Assembly: GCA_024693285.1 (NCBI GenBank)
Contig: JAILLE010000055.1
Coordinates: 1 to 64,000, forward strand
Direction: 5' to 3'
Source of the DNA: Bacteroidales bacterium
GTDB lineage: Bacteria > Bacteroidota > Bacteroidia > Bacteroidales > UBA932
DNA: 64,000 nucleotides
Shown here: piece after piece, positions 27,389-37,304 of the stretch
How positions within the stretch are numbered: the stretch's first letter is position 1
Layout: each line of letters begins with the position of its first letter
Made by a program: the position numbers and the translations under genes
Notes under the pieces: model-generated
What the model was told of the DNA's origin: nothing
The model's database searches: none
What the model saw: only the letters and a program-made list of their open reading frames with translations

Positions 27389-28819
27389 ATGTCCAAAGAA
27401 ACACAAAAAACGAGAAAGCCGGCGGTTGCCGGTTCTTTCTACCCCGCATCAGCGAGAGAAATCAAATCCATGCTGGGAGGATGGCTCCATCCTTCCGAAA
27501 ACGATGCCCTGACGCCCCCCAGGGCGATTATTGTCCCCCACGCGGGATATGTGTTCAGCGGTGAAGTGGCCGCCGCGGCATACAACCGTATCCCGTCCGG
27601 ACATCAGTACAAGAGGGTTTTCTTGCTCGGTCCAAGCCACAGGGCAGGATTCGCCGGAGCGAGTGTGGACACAGTGTACTCCTTTGCGGAGACTCCCCTG
27701 GGAAAGGTTCCTATTGACATCTCACTTGGGAAGAGACTGATCAGCGAAGGGAAAGGGGCCTTCACTTTCTGGAGCGAGGCCGCTCATGATGGCGAGCATT
27801 GCCTCGAGGTCCAGTTACCTTTCCTGCAGATGGTCTTCGGAGATGTTCCGCCCATTGTCCCGATTGTGATCGGGACCGAGCGCCTAAGCGTCATCCAAAA
27901 TATAGCCAAAGCGTTGGAGCCGTATTTCAACGAAGATAACTTATTCATTATCAGTTCTGATTTCTCCCACTACCCATCATATGAAGACGCCAGATCCTCA
28001 GATCTTTATCTGGCGGAGACTATAACCACAGGAGGTCTTGAAGAGTTCTTGGAGGCCCTGAGACAGATCGACAAGAAAGACTTTCCCGGCCAAGGCACCG
28101 CAGCCTGCGGAGCCTGTGCAATTGCCGTGCTCCTTGAGATGATGGACGCGCAGGGACGGGACAGCTTCTCCGCCGAGCATGTGATGTACAGGAACTCCGG
28201 AGACTCCATATATGGCGACAAAGACAGGGTCGTGGGATATAATTCCATCGTTTTCACATCATCCGACCACCTGTTCCACTTCACTCAGGAAGAGAAGGAG
28301 AAGATGATCGCCACCGCGCGAGCTTCCATATATTCTTATCTCGGTCTTAAATATGACGGGGATGACTCCCCTGTCGGAGTATTGAAAGAAAAAGGATACG
28401 GGGTGTTCGTCACGCTTAATCTAAATGGCAATCTGCGTGGGTGCATCGGAAGGTTCACTTCCCCATCAAGCCTCCACTCCACGATAAGGGAGATGGCTCG
28501 GAGCGCCGCCTTTGATGATCCTCGTTTCCCAGCGCTCTCCAAAAAGGAAGCCCAGGAGATTGAGATTGAGGTTTCAGTCCTCTCCCCTCTTAAAAGAATA
28601 CAATCCATAGATGAGTTCAAGTTGGGCAGGGACGGGATCTACATGATAAAGGGATATAACCACGGGACCTTCCTGCCACAAGTGGCGAAGGAGACCGGCT
28701 GGAATACGGAGGAGTTCCTTGGGCACTGCGCCAGGGACAAGGCTGGAATAGGCTATTACGGCTGGAAGGACGCCGAGCTTTACACCTATCAGACAGAGGT
28801 CGTCAAAGAATATGACTGA
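27389..28819 (+). CDS. AmmeMemoRadiSam system protein B-A fusion (MEMO1 plus AMMECR1 domains)
   Basis: KPAVAGSFYPASAREIKSML...IIVPHAGYVFSG...VIISSDFSHYPSY (Memo) then GVFVTLNLNGNLRGCIGRF (AMMECR1). Confidence 0.92.
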   Translation: MSKETQKTRKPAVAGSFYPASAREIKSMLGGWLHPSENDALTPPRAIIVPHAGYVFSGEVAAAAYNRIPSGHQYKRVFLLGPSHRAGFAGASVDTVYSFAETPLGKVPIDISLGKRLISEGKGAFTFWSEAAHDGEHCLEVQLPFLQMVFGDVPPIVPIVIGTERLSVIQNIAKALEPYFNEDNLFIISSDFSHYPSYEDARSSDLYLAETITTGGLEEFLEALRQIDKKDFPGQGTAACGACAIAVLLEMMDAQGRDSFSAEHVMYRNSGDSIYGDKDRVVGYNSIVFTSSDHLFHFTQEEKEKMIATARASIYSYLGLKYDGDDSPVGVLKEKGYGVFVTLNLNGNLRGCIGRFTSPSSLHSTIREMARSAAFDDPRFPALSKKEAQEIEIEVSVLSPLKRIQSIDEFKLGRDGIYMIKGYNHGTFLPQVAKETGWNTEEFLGHCARDKAGIGYYGWKDAELYTYQTEVVKEYD

Positions 28820-29675
28820 GGCAAGGTTCTATAAAGCTACCGGTGATGGAGTCCGGTGCCTGCTTTGTCCTCACCATTGCCTCATAAAGGAGGGAAAAAG
28901 GGGCATCTGCCGGAGCCGCGAATGCCATGACGGGAAGCTTTATGCCCTATCCTATGGCAAGCTCTGCGCTCTCGCCATCGATCCTGTTGAGAAGAAACCC
29001 CTGAACCGCTTCATGCCGGGAACATATTGCCTGTCACTGAGTTGCACCGGATGTAACCTTTCCTGCCGGTGGTGTCAGAACAGCGATATCTCCCAGGCCG
29101 CACCGGAAGATTCGGACCACACTACACTCTCGCCGGAAGAAGTGGTCGCGGCATGTATCAAGAACAGCTTGCCATCCATCGCCTACACCTACACCGAGCC
29201 GTTCACCTGGTGGGAATACATGTTCGACATAGCCGTCCTGGCTCATGAGAAGGGCCTTAAGAATATACTGGTCTCGGCAGGATATGTCGAGAAAGAGCCT
29301 CTGAATGAGATACTTCCGTTTATTGATGCGGCGAATATAGACATCAAAGCCATGGATGACTCATTCTATCGTAAATATTGTGGAGCCACTCTTTCTCCAG
29401 TGCTGGAGAACATACTCGCCATGAAAGAGGCTGGCGTCCATTTAGAGATAACCAACCTGCTAGTCACCGGCCTGAATGACTCGGCGGAACAGGTTGGAAA
29501 GTTATGCGAGTGGATGGTTTCAAATGGACTGCAAGACGTGCCGCTTCACTTCAGCAGGTTCTTCCCGAGATACAAGATGACTGAAACTACTCCAACCCCG
29601 AAGGCGTCCCTTGTCATGGCCAGGGACATCGCCCTCACCTCCGGAATAAAAACCGTCTATCTAGGCAATATCTGA
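28812..29675 (+). CDS. AmmeMemoRadiSam system radical SAM enzyme
   Basis: CLSLSCTGCNLSCRWCQNSDISQ radical SAM motif; overlaps the B-A gene by 8 bp. Confidence 0.92.
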   Translation: MTEARFYKATGDGVRCLLCPHHCLIKEGKRGICRSRECHDGKLYALSYGKLCALAIDPVEKKPLNRFMPGTYCLSLSCTGCNLSCRWCQNSDISQAAPEDSDHTTLSPEEVVAACIKNSLPSIAYTYTEPFTWWEYMFDIAVLAHEKGLKNILVSAGYVEKEPLNEILPFIDAANIDIKAMDDSFYRKYCGATLSPVLENILAMKEAGVHLEITNLLVTGLNDSAEQVGKLCEWMVSNGLQDVPLHFSRFFPRYKMTETTPTPKASLVMARDIALTSGIKTVYLGNI

Positions 29676-30569
29676 TTTCTTCGGTTCCATGTGCAATGTG
29701 ACCAGGGCGTCCGGACCGAAGCGCTCTTTCAACTTGCGCTCAATGGCCGAGGCATGCTCATGTGCGGAGCTGAGCGGGAGATTCCCGTCCATCCGGATAT
29801 GTGATTCAATCGCGATACGGTTGCCGATACGGCGGGTCCGGAGATTGTGCGGCTCTGACACATCTGGAAATGAAGCGATTATATCCAATATCTCATGCTC
29901 CTCATCCGCCGACAATGACTGGTCCGTCAATTCGCCCATGCTGTCTTTCAGCAGGTCATAGGCCACCTTCATCAGCATTCCTCCGACCACTATGGACGCC
30001 AGCGGATCCAGAACAGCCCAGCGTTCTCCCAGAAGAATGGCTCCTCCGATACCGATCGCCGCGCCTATCGAGGAAAGAGCGTCGCTCCTATGATGCCAGG
30101 CATTGGCGACAACCGCTTGAGAATCCAGTTTCCTTCCTCTAACTACAGTGTAACGGTATAGGATTTCCTTGACCAGAATCGAGACAACAGCGGCCAGAAG
30201 CGCCAGTTTTCCAGGGACTTCCAGAGTCTCACCACCTAGCCAATGGGCAAACTTTACAGCTCCGGACACTATAATCCAAATAGCCGCCCCAACCAATGCC
30301 AAGCCTATAAACAATGTCGCTATGGTCTCGAACTTACCGTGGCCATAATCGTGCGACTCATCCTGCGGTTTAGCGCTGACCTTCACAAACAATAGGACAA
30401 TGAGGTCTGTGAAGAAATCCGACAGGGAGTGAACGGCATCGGCGATCATCGCCGAGCTATGGCCTAATACACCGGCGACAAACTTGAACGTGAGAAGTGC
30501 CAGATTACCGGCGCTTCCCACGAGAGTGACTTTGTATATCTCTTTTTCCCGGCTCATCACGCAAATCAA
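29661..30569 (-). CDS. Cation diffusion facilitator family transporter
   Basis: SSAMIADAVHSLSDFFTDLIVL...DYGHGKFETIATL...ANAWHHRSDALSSIGA. Confidence 0.95.
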   Translation of the reverse strand: MICVMSREKEIYKVTLVGSAGNLALLTFKFVAGVLGHSSAMIADAVHSLSDFFTDLIVLLFVKVSAKPQDESHDYGHGKFETIATLFIGLALVGAAIWIIVSGAVKFAHWLGGETLEVPGKLALLAAVVSILVKEILYRYTVVRGRKLDSQAVVANAWHHRSDALSSIGAAIGIGGAILLGERWAVLDPLASIVVGGMLMKVAYDLLKDSMGELTDQSLSADEEHEILDIIASFPDVSEPHNLRTRRIGNRIAIESHIRMDGNLPLSSAHEHASAIERKLKERFGPDALVTLHMEPKKSDIA

Positions 30570-31819
30570 TATTCATTGATAAATGTAGTTACCAGTTTGA
30601 ATACAGGCTCGTAACTATCAAACACGGCGTTCTGCCAGTTATCCTTCGGGGTATGGTAATACTGGAAAGCGTCTCCCTCCTCGTTCTCAAGGAATATGCA
30701 AGGAACATGTCTGACAGCGAAAGGATAATGGTCACTGTTAGCGGCCAGATTCCCTCGATTCAACGCCTTGAAATAATGCTCACGCTCATTGATCCGCTCA
30801 AGCAAAGCGAACGCCCGCATCCCCTCATCACTGAGCTCACAGTATTGCACCGGGTTATTATCTCCTATCATATCTATATTAAAGAGATACTTTATCTGAG
30901 ATAGCGGAATAAGCGGATGATCAACATAATACTGCGACCCTCTAAGATTAGCATCCTCACCAGAGAAAGCGATGAAATACATGTCGTAAGGCGGCTTGTT
31001 AGCGGCATAATGCTTCGCAAGAGTCACGATTGCCGCCGTCCCGGAAGCGTTGTCATTGGCACCGGCATAGAACACTTTGCGGCCCAGATTCCCGAGATGG
31101 TCATAGTGCGCCGTGAACACATAGCAACTGTCGTGGCGGGCACCCTCCACTTTAGCGATGACATTGAAGCACTCGTAATCATCAAGGAATAAATTATCGA
31201 TATCGACCTTGACACTTTTAGCGTCTTTGGGAAACGATGGGCTGACCCAGATGATGGGTTTGTCCACCACCTTCTCTCCATACGCCTTATAGAACTTCAG
31301 TGGAGTCTCCCAGGTGTAAACCACTCCGGCGTTGGGAGCGCCGTCCTTGCTCTCAAGACGTCTGAAATCCTTGCCGTGCTTATAGGTGAACCAGAAGTCA
31401 CAGACCACCATCGCCCCTTTATTCTCAGGAAGGGCAAGGTCAGCGAAGATCTTATCCGCATTATAATTCAACGTGTCAACATAATAGAGCGGAAAGCTTC
31501 CCTTGACGCCCGGAGTGAATTCACGCACGGTGAAGTCTTCGCCAGCGACAAGTTTCTTGCCATCGACGGACATCTTCATCTTCTTCGGGAAGGTGTTGAT
31601 ATCCAATGTGAAAGGTTGAAGCGAGACCTCATCGGCCCCAGCTTTGACGAACTCTTTCTGAAGATATTTCCCGGCTTTGTTGGCCCCGTCTCGGGCATAG
31701 CCGCGGCCTTGGTATTTAGCCGAACTCAGTTCTTTGACAATGCTTTTGTAATGATCCAGATCCTGCGCCGACATCACCGAGGATACGAGCGCAAGGATAA
31801 TCAAAGCAATCCTTCTCAT
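30566..31819 (-). CDS. Exported M28-family metallopeptidase
   Basis: Signal peptide from 31819; YVFTAHYDHLGNLGRKVFYAGANDNASGTAAIVTLAK. Confidence 0.92.
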   Translation of the reverse strand: MRRIALIILALVSSVMSAQDLDHYKSIVKELSSAKYQGRGYARDGANKAGKYLQKEFVKAGADEVSLQPFTLDINTFPKKMKMSVDGKKLVAGEDFTVREFTPGVKGSFPLYYVDTLNYNADKIFADLALPENKGAMVVCDFWFTYKHGKDFRRLESKDGAPNAGVVYTWETPLKFYKAYGEKVVDKPIIWVSPSFPKDAKSVKVDIDNLFLDDYECFNVIAKVEGARHDSCYVFTAHYDHLGNLGRKVFYAGANDNASGTAAIVTLAKHYAANKPPYDMYFIAFSGEDANLRGSQYYVDHPLIPLSQIKYLFNIDMIGDNNPVQYCELSDEGMRAFALLERINEREHYFKALNRGNLAANSDHYPFAVRHVPCIFLENEEGDAFQYYHTPKDNWQNAVFDSYEPVFKLVTTFINEY

Positions 31820-31832
31820 AACTTGAAATGAC

Positions 31833-32858
31833 TTAAATCTGATAGAAGCCGACCTTCTTGTAGACTTTGCGGAGGGTCTTTCCGGCGATGTACGAGGCCT
31901 TCTCGGCGCCACGGATATACACATAGTTCAAATATGCCTTGTCCTTCATAAGAAGCTCGGCTTTCTCACGGATAGGGCGCAACTGCTCTATCACGACATC
32001 ACCGACGGCAGGCTTGAAAACGCCATAGCCCTTCCCTTCGAACTCCCGCTCGATCTCGGACATGGTCTTGCCGGTCAGTGTGGCATAGATATTCATCAGA
32101 TTTGAAACACCGGGCTTAGTGGCGGGATCAAATCGTACACAACGCTCCGTGTCGCTGTCTGTGACGGCCCTCTTGAACTTGCGGCGTATGTCATCCGGGC
32201 TGTCCATAAGGAACACGCAGCCGTCCGGAATGGACTTGGACATCTTGCTCTCAGGGGTGGTGAGCCCATAGATTCTGGCCCCAGTCTTCATGATCAGCGG
32301 CTCGGGGATAGTGAACACATCGCCATAAATGGAGTTGAAACGAGTGGCTATGTCGCGGCAAAGCTCGACGTGCTGCTTCTGATCCTCACCCACCGGAACG
32401 AAATCAGGCTGATAGAGAAGAATATCAGCGGCCATCAGGACCGGATAAGTGAACAAGCCAGCATTGATGTTGCTGCTGTACTTAGCGGACTTGTCCTTGA
32501 ACTGGGTCATACGGGACAGCTCCCCGAACATGGTGTAGCAGTTGAGAACCCACGCGAGCTGCGTGTGGGCGGGCACATGAGACTGGAGGAAAAGGGTGTT
32601 CAGCTCCGGATCCAAACCGCAGGCGATGTACTGCGCCAGCTGGTTGAGGGAACGCTTGCGAAGCTCGGCAGGATCCTGACGGACAGTAATCGTGTGCAGA
32701 TCCGCCATGAAATAATAGCACTCATAATCATTCACCCTGTCAGCCCAGTTCTTTATGGCTCCTAGATAGTTTCCCAAATGTAGGTCTCCGCTGGGCTGTA
32801 TGCCTGAAAGCATCCGCTTTTTCGGCTGCTCCTGAATCACTTGATTATCCTGCTGCAT
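31833..32858 (-). CDS. trpS: Tryptophan--tRNA ligase
   Basis: RMLSGIQPSGDLHLGNYLGAIKNW...ESKMSKSIPDG; start MQQDN at 32858. Confidence 0.95.
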   Translation of the reverse strand: MQQDNQVIQEQPKKRMLSGIQPSGDLHLGNYLGAIKNWADRVNDYECYYFMADLHTITVRQDPAELRKRSLNQLAQYIACGLDPELNTLFLQSHVPAHTQLAWVLNCYTMFGELSRMTQFKDKSAKYSSNINAGLFTYPVLMAADILLYQPDFVPVGEDQKQHVELCRDIATRFNSIYGDVFTIPEPLIMKTGARIYGLTTPESKMSKSIPDGCVFLMDSPDDIRRKFKRAVTDSDTERCVRFDPATKPGVSNLMNIYATLTGKTMSEIEREFEGKGYGVFKPAVGDVVIEQLRPIREKAELLMKDKAYLNYVYIRGAEKASYIAGKTLRKVYKKVGFYQI

Positions 32859-32884
32859 ATCCTGTTTTTTCCTTTGTACAAGAC

Positions 32885-32893
32885 GCGAAGATA
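32885..32893 (-). promoter_or_regulatory. Putative -7 box TATCTTCGC for trpS
   Basis: Complement of GCGAAGATA, 26 nt upstream of the trpS start. Confidence 0.45.
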
Positions 32894-32915
32894 CGAAAGA
32901 ATTAATATATTTTCG

Positions 32916-32924
32916 TATTTTCGC
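32916..32924 (+). promoter_or_regulatory. Putative -7 box TATTTTCGC for the GNAT gene
   Basis: Divergent to the trpS box; favours start 32960. Confidence 0.45.
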
Positions 32925-32959
32925 ACTAGTTGGAACTGAAAACACTTGACAGACTTGAT

Positions 32960-33445
32960 ATGGGTATAATACGTAAAGCGGAGCCTCGGGATCTGGATGC
33001 TGTGAACCGGCTCCTAGGACAAGTTCTGGCAGTCCATCACGCCGGAAGACCCGACCTCTTCCGACCTGTCGGGAAAAAATACACGGACGAGGAGTTGCTA
33101 GGGATATTCGCTGATCCTCAGACTCCCGTATTCATTTATGAGGAGGATGGTGTTGTCCTGGGATATTCCTTCTGCGCCATCATTCACCAAGAAAGCGGCA
33201 GCCTTATGCCATTGACAACCTTATACTTGGATGATCTCTGCGTGGATGAGACAGCCAGAGGTAAGCATATCGGAAAAAGCCTTTTCGAGCATGCTAAAGC
33301 CTTCGCCAAGGAGATGGGGTGCTACAACATAACCTTGCACGCTTGGGCTCTTAATCCTGACGCGGTAGCCTTCTACAAAGCGATGGGAATGGATTTCCAA
33401 TACTATTCCATGGAGCTCGTCTGCGGTGGCACGAATCAGACATGA
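32960..33445 (+). CDS. GNAT N-acetyltransferase
   Basis: MGIIRKAEPRDLDAVNRLL...LYLDDLCVDETARGKHIGKSLFEHAKAFAKEMG. Confidence 0.9.
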   Translation: MGIIRKAEPRDLDAVNRLLGQVLAVHHAGRPDLFRPVGKKYTDEELLGIFADPQTPVFIYEEDGVVLGYSFCAIIHQESGSLMPLTTLYLDDLCVDETARGKHIGKSLFEHAKAFAKEMGCYNITLHAWALNPDAVAFYKAMGMDFQYYSMELVCGGTNQT

Positions 33446-34665
33446 AAAAGATCCCTTTATACATTCAGATCATAGTTGCGCTGATCCTGGGAATCATCGT
33501 GGGGACTCTGCTGCCATCCGTCGTGCCATACATCAGATGGATCGGCAACCTTTTCATGAACGCCCTCTGCATGCTTATCGTTCCGATTATCTTCTTCTCG
33601 GTCTCGACAAGCGTTGAAGGTATCTGCTCCGAGTCGAGCGGCACCTTCGGAAGGATAGGGAGCAAAGCGTTAGGAATGTACGTTCTTACAATGCTCCTCG
33701 CGATTGCCACCGGACTGTGCCTGGTCTGGCTGATCCGGCCCGGAAGCGCGGTAGCGGGAATCGCGCCGCCATCCGATGTTCCTTCCCAAGTAGGCAGTTT
33801 CTCACCAACTGACATAGTGTCCGGGTTTATCCCGTCCAACATATTCCACGCCTTCGCCCAGAACAACACGGTCCCTGTTATCTTCGTTTCGATCCTGATA
33901 GGCTATTTCGTGACCAAGATCTCGCCTGAAGGCAAGGCAGCCATACTTCCGATCCTGAAAGGTGGCTACGAGATCACACTCAAAATCATGCGGGTTGTGA
34001 TCATGTTCGCCCCGCTCGGAGTATTCGCCATTGTGGCGAAACAGTTCGCTGACGCCGGTGATGTGGGCGGACTGCTAAAGAATATGCTGATGTATGTCGT
34101 CACTGTAACCGCCGGACTCCTGATCCAAACCTTCATCACCCTTCCCCTGCTTCTTCGATTCATGGGCAAGGTCAACCCGATCAAGCATTTCAGGAATATG
34201 GGTGTTCCGCTGATCACAGCTTTCTCCACAGCCTCATCGGGAGCTACCCTGCCGCTCACTTTACAAGCTGTCAAAGAGAAAGACGGGGTATCCTCTAAAG
34301 TGACCGATTTCGTGGTCTCGCTGGGGGCAACGATCAACATGAACGGCGCGGCTCTGCTGGAGTGCGTCGCGGTCATATTCATAGCCCAGGTTTACGGAGT
34401 TGAACTAACTGTTCTCCAGACAGTTATAATATCCTTGATGAGTCTTCTCTGCGCCATAGGATCAGCTGGAGTGCCGATGTCAGCGATGGTGATGATGGCC
34501 ATCATTCTGAATGTCGTGGGGCTTCCACCCGAAGGAATAGGTCTCGTGATAGGGGTCGACAGGATCCTGGACATGCTCAGGACCGCTGTCAACGTCTATG
34601 GAGACACTTGTGTCGCGGTGATCGTCGGGAAATCCGAGGGAGAACACCTTTCAATAGACATCTGA
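33442..34665 (+). CDS. Dicarboxylate/amino acid:cation (DAACS) symporter
   Basis: IVPIIFFSVSTSVEG...AFSTASSGATLPLTLQ...ATINMNGAALLECV. Confidence 0.93.
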   Translation: MKKIPLYIQIIVALILGIIVGTLLPSVVPYIRWIGNLFMNALCMLIVPIIFFSVSTSVEGICSESSGTFGRIGSKALGMYVLTMLLAIATGLCLVWLIRPGSAVAGIAPPSDVPSQVGSFSPTDIVSGFIPSNIFHAFAQNNTVPVIFVSILIGYFVTKISPEGKAAILPILKGGYEITLKIMRVVIMFAPLGVFAIVAKQFADAGDVGGLLKNMLMYVVTVTAGLLIQTFITLPLLLRFMGKVNPIKHFRNMGVPLITAFSTASSGATLPLTLQAVKEKDGVSSKVTDFVVSLGATINMNGAALLECVAVIFIAQVYGVELTVLQTVIISLMSLLCAIGSAGVPMSAMVMMAIILNVVGLPPEGIGLVIGVDRILDMLRTAVNVYGDTCVAVIVGKSEGEHLSIDI

Positions 34666-34693
34666 GACAAACGAACTTGACAAGTATTTAGAA

Positions 34694-35545
34694 ATGAGAA
34701 CGATTAAAAGAATCCTAGTCGCCACTATCCTCACGACCCTTTTTGGAACTGTGGCGTTCGCCCAGAAGCCGACCGCCTCAACCGGAAACACCACTGTTCA
34801 CGGCCCCGAGAAGGGATCTCTCCTGATCATAGGAGGCGGAACTGTCACTCCGGATATATGGGACCGCTTCGTTGAGCTGGCCGGCGGAAAAAACGCGGAG
34901 ATCGTGGTGATAACGAACGCCTCCGGAGAAGAGGACGACTATCACTCGACTGCCATCGTCGAGCTTCAGAAGCGTCTGGACTATCCTTTCTTAGTGACAA
35001 GGATGCACCTTAAGAACATAGTCGAGGCCAACGACCCCGACAAGATCGCTCCCCTGAAGACCGCTTCCGGAATATACTTCACGGGAGGACGACAGTGGAG
35101 GATATCTGAAGTGTATCTCAACACCCTGGCTCACCAGGCGATGTGGGACCTCCTCTCCAGAGGTGGCGTCATAGCCGGATCTTCAGCAGGAGCAAGTATC
35201 CAGGGATCCCTCCTCTGGCGAGGTGACACCTCCGGTCCGGACATCCTGATCGGTGACCATACCCAAGGACTCGGCTTCATGAAGATGACTGCTATCGACC
35301 AGCACATACTCGTGAGGAACCGACAGCATGACCTCGATGCCTTCATCAAGGCCGCGCCAGGATTCCTGGGAATAGGCCTGGACGAATCCACAGCGATAGA
35401 AGTACACGGCGACGAGATAATGGTCTTGGGCAAGTCCTACGTCGCCATCCACCACAAGGACCAGGAAAAGTTCAGATTCCTGCGGGCTGGTCAGAAAATA
35501 GATGTAAGCGCCTTATCCAACCTTGGGAGCAGCGGGCCGAAATGA
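34694..35545 (+). CDS. Exported cyanophycinase-like S51 peptidase
   Basis: Signal peptide; KGSLLIIGGGTVTPDIWDRF...GIYFTGGRQWR...GGVIAGSSAGASIQGSLL. Confidence 0.88.
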   Translation: MRTIKRILVATILTTLFGTVAFAQKPTASTGNTTVHGPEKGSLLIIGGGTVTPDIWDRFVELAGGKNAEIVVITNASGEEDDYHSTAIVELQKRLDYPFLVTRMHLKNIVEANDPDKIAPLKTASGIYFTGGRQWRISEVYLNTLAHQAMWDLLSRGGVIAGSSAGASIQGSLLWRGDTSGPDILIGDHTQGLGFMKMTAIDQHILVRNRQHDLDAFIKAAPGFLGIGLDESTAIEVHGDEIMVLGKSYVAIHHKDQEKFRFLRAGQKIDVSALSNLGSSGPK

Positions 35546-36099
35546 GTTCCTTCCGTCCATTCGAAGGTAGTTCGGACTCCTTTGGACTCCAGGATCTTGA
35601 CCACAGCCGCTGTGTCTTCTGCAATATTTTTCAGATGCTTGTTCTTTCCCTCGGCCTCTTTGTCACCTAGGGAAAGATAGGCTTTCTTAATCGGAAACGA
35701 TTGTCCCTCAAGCCATTTCACGAAGCCGGGGTACCAGAATGACCCGGATATCGACGCGACCCTGGTGAACAGGCTGCTCTTTGCCGACGCCCAGATGGCG
35801 AACAATCCAGCCAATGAGACTCCGATGAGCCACCGCTCATCGGGGACGATGCCCAACTCTGTCTCAATAGATGGGATGATTTCGGATTCCAGCTCAGCCA
35901 AATAAGCCTCCGCTTTACCTCCAAATGATTTACCTTTTTTGAATATGGGATCCGCCGGCCAAGGTGTCAGATCGTCATTCCAGTCTACCGGAGGTAACAT
36001 CACCGGAATCACACCGAACCTTTCCTCGACACCATCCAGCCAACGAGAGACACCATCAGTCTGGCCCTGCAGCATCGGCATATAACAGACTATACTCAT
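35491..36099 (-). CDS. Alpha/beta hydrolase, esterase-like
   Basis: WLIGVSLAGLFAIWASAKSSLFTRVASISGSFWYPGF; 55-bp convergent overlap with cyanophycinase. Confidence 0.75.
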   Translation of the reverse strand: MSIVCYMPMLQGQTDGVSRWLDGVEERFGVIPVMLPPVDWNDDLTPWPADPIFKKGKSFGGKAEAYLAELESEIIPSIETELGIVPDERWLIGVSLAGLFAIWASAKSSLFTRVASISGSFWYPGFVKWLEGQSFPIKKAYLSLGDKEAEGKNKHLKNIAEDTAAVVKILESKGVRTTFEWTEGTHFGPLLPRLDKALTSIF

Positions 36100-37304
36100 T
36101 TCCCTCCCAAATCTTTATCAACCATCGAGCACACACAGGAGTCAGACCACACATTCTCAGCTGTTTCCACCATGTCAATGATTGTATAGATAGGCAGGAT
36201 AAGGCCCATAACGGCCACCGGAGCACCAATGCCAGTCATCAGCGAGACAGTTAGGAAGAAACAACCCATAGGCACTCCGGCATTGCCCACAGCCGCGATA
36301 ACTGAGATCAAAACCCATAGAAGCATAGCACCGATAGACAGGTGGATTCCACCGTTCTGCATGACAAAAAGTGAGCTGACGAGTATAAACGCCGCGCAAC
36401 CGTTCATATTGATAGTCGTGCAGATAGGCAGGACAAACCTGGACACCTTCGGATTGACTCCAAGCCTGTTTTCCGCTGACTGGAGCGTGACGGGAAGAGT
36501 AGCCGCCGAGCTTTTGGTGAAAAGCGCCATCATGACAGCCGGGCTCATGGCCTTGAGGACTCTGAGCGGGTTGATTCCTCTTGCGATCAAGAACAAGGGT
36601 AACACCAAGAAGAACTGCAGGGCGTTCCCGATCAGGATGACTGCTGTGTATTTACCTAAAGAGCCTAGGATAATGCCACCGCTCAGTTGTGACGCCAGTT
36701 GCTCCGCGAAGGCGGCGATACCTAGCGGCAAGGTCCAGATAAGAGCCTTGATAAGTGTGTAGAAAAGCTCCTGAAGGCCCTCTATCCCTTTGACCAGCAC
36801 ATCCTTCCGCTCACTCTCACCCATATATGCCAGCGCAAGTCCCACCGCCACGGCTATGAGCAAAATAGAGAGCACATTCCCGGACAGGAAAGGCTGGACA
36901 ATGTTATTCGGTATAACGGATATTATATGGTCATAAAAAGAAGCCTCTCCCGAAGCGCTATCACCCACCGACGAGATCAACTCCGCAGGAAGGTTCCCGG
37001 GAGATATCCAAAGATAAAGCCCGAATCCGACCAGAGACGCGGCTAAGGTGGTGAGGAGCGTATAGGTGATAGTGTGCGTGAAAATCTCCCTGGTACTCCT
37101 CTGCCGGCCGAAAGAGATCAGCGTGGTGGTGATTGCCAAAGCCACTGTCGGCACTGCCAGGAACTGGAACAAGCGGGTATATACCGTGGCTATGAAACCG
37201 CAGACCGCATCCACTCCTTTCACATGAACAAGGCCAAGCAGGGCGCCTATCAGCAAGGCTCCCAACCACCAGAATATCTGTTTGTTATTGATCTTTTTTC
37301 CCAT
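36096..37304 (-). CDS. Dicarboxylate/amino acid:cation (DAACS) symporter, second copy
   Basis: FTKSSAATLPVTLQSAENRLGVNPKVSRFVLPICTTINMNGCA. Confidence 0.92.
   Translation of the reverse strand: MGKKINNKQIFWWLGALLIGALLGLVHVKGVDAVCGFIATVYTRLFQFLAVPTVALAITTTLISFGRQRSTREIFTHTITYTLLTTLAASLVGFGLYLWISPGNLPAELISSVGDSASGEASFYDHIISVIPNNIVQPFLSGNVLSILLIAVAVGLALAYMGESERKDVLVKGIEGLQELFYTLIKALIWTLPLGIAAFAEQLASQLSGGIILGSLGKYTAVILIGNALQFFLVLPLFLIARGINPLRVLKAMSPAVMMALFTKSSAATLPVTLQSAENRLGVNPKVSRFVLPICTTINMNGCAAFILVSSLFVMQNGGIHLSIGAMLLWVLISVIAAVGNAGVPMGCFFLTVSLMTGIGAPVAVMGLILPIYTIIDMVETAENVWSDSCVCSMVDKDLGGK

Noticed and set aside
33465-33869. 134-aa minus-strand ORF
   Set aside because: Antisense to the DAACS transporter; methionine/isoleucine-rich shadow frame
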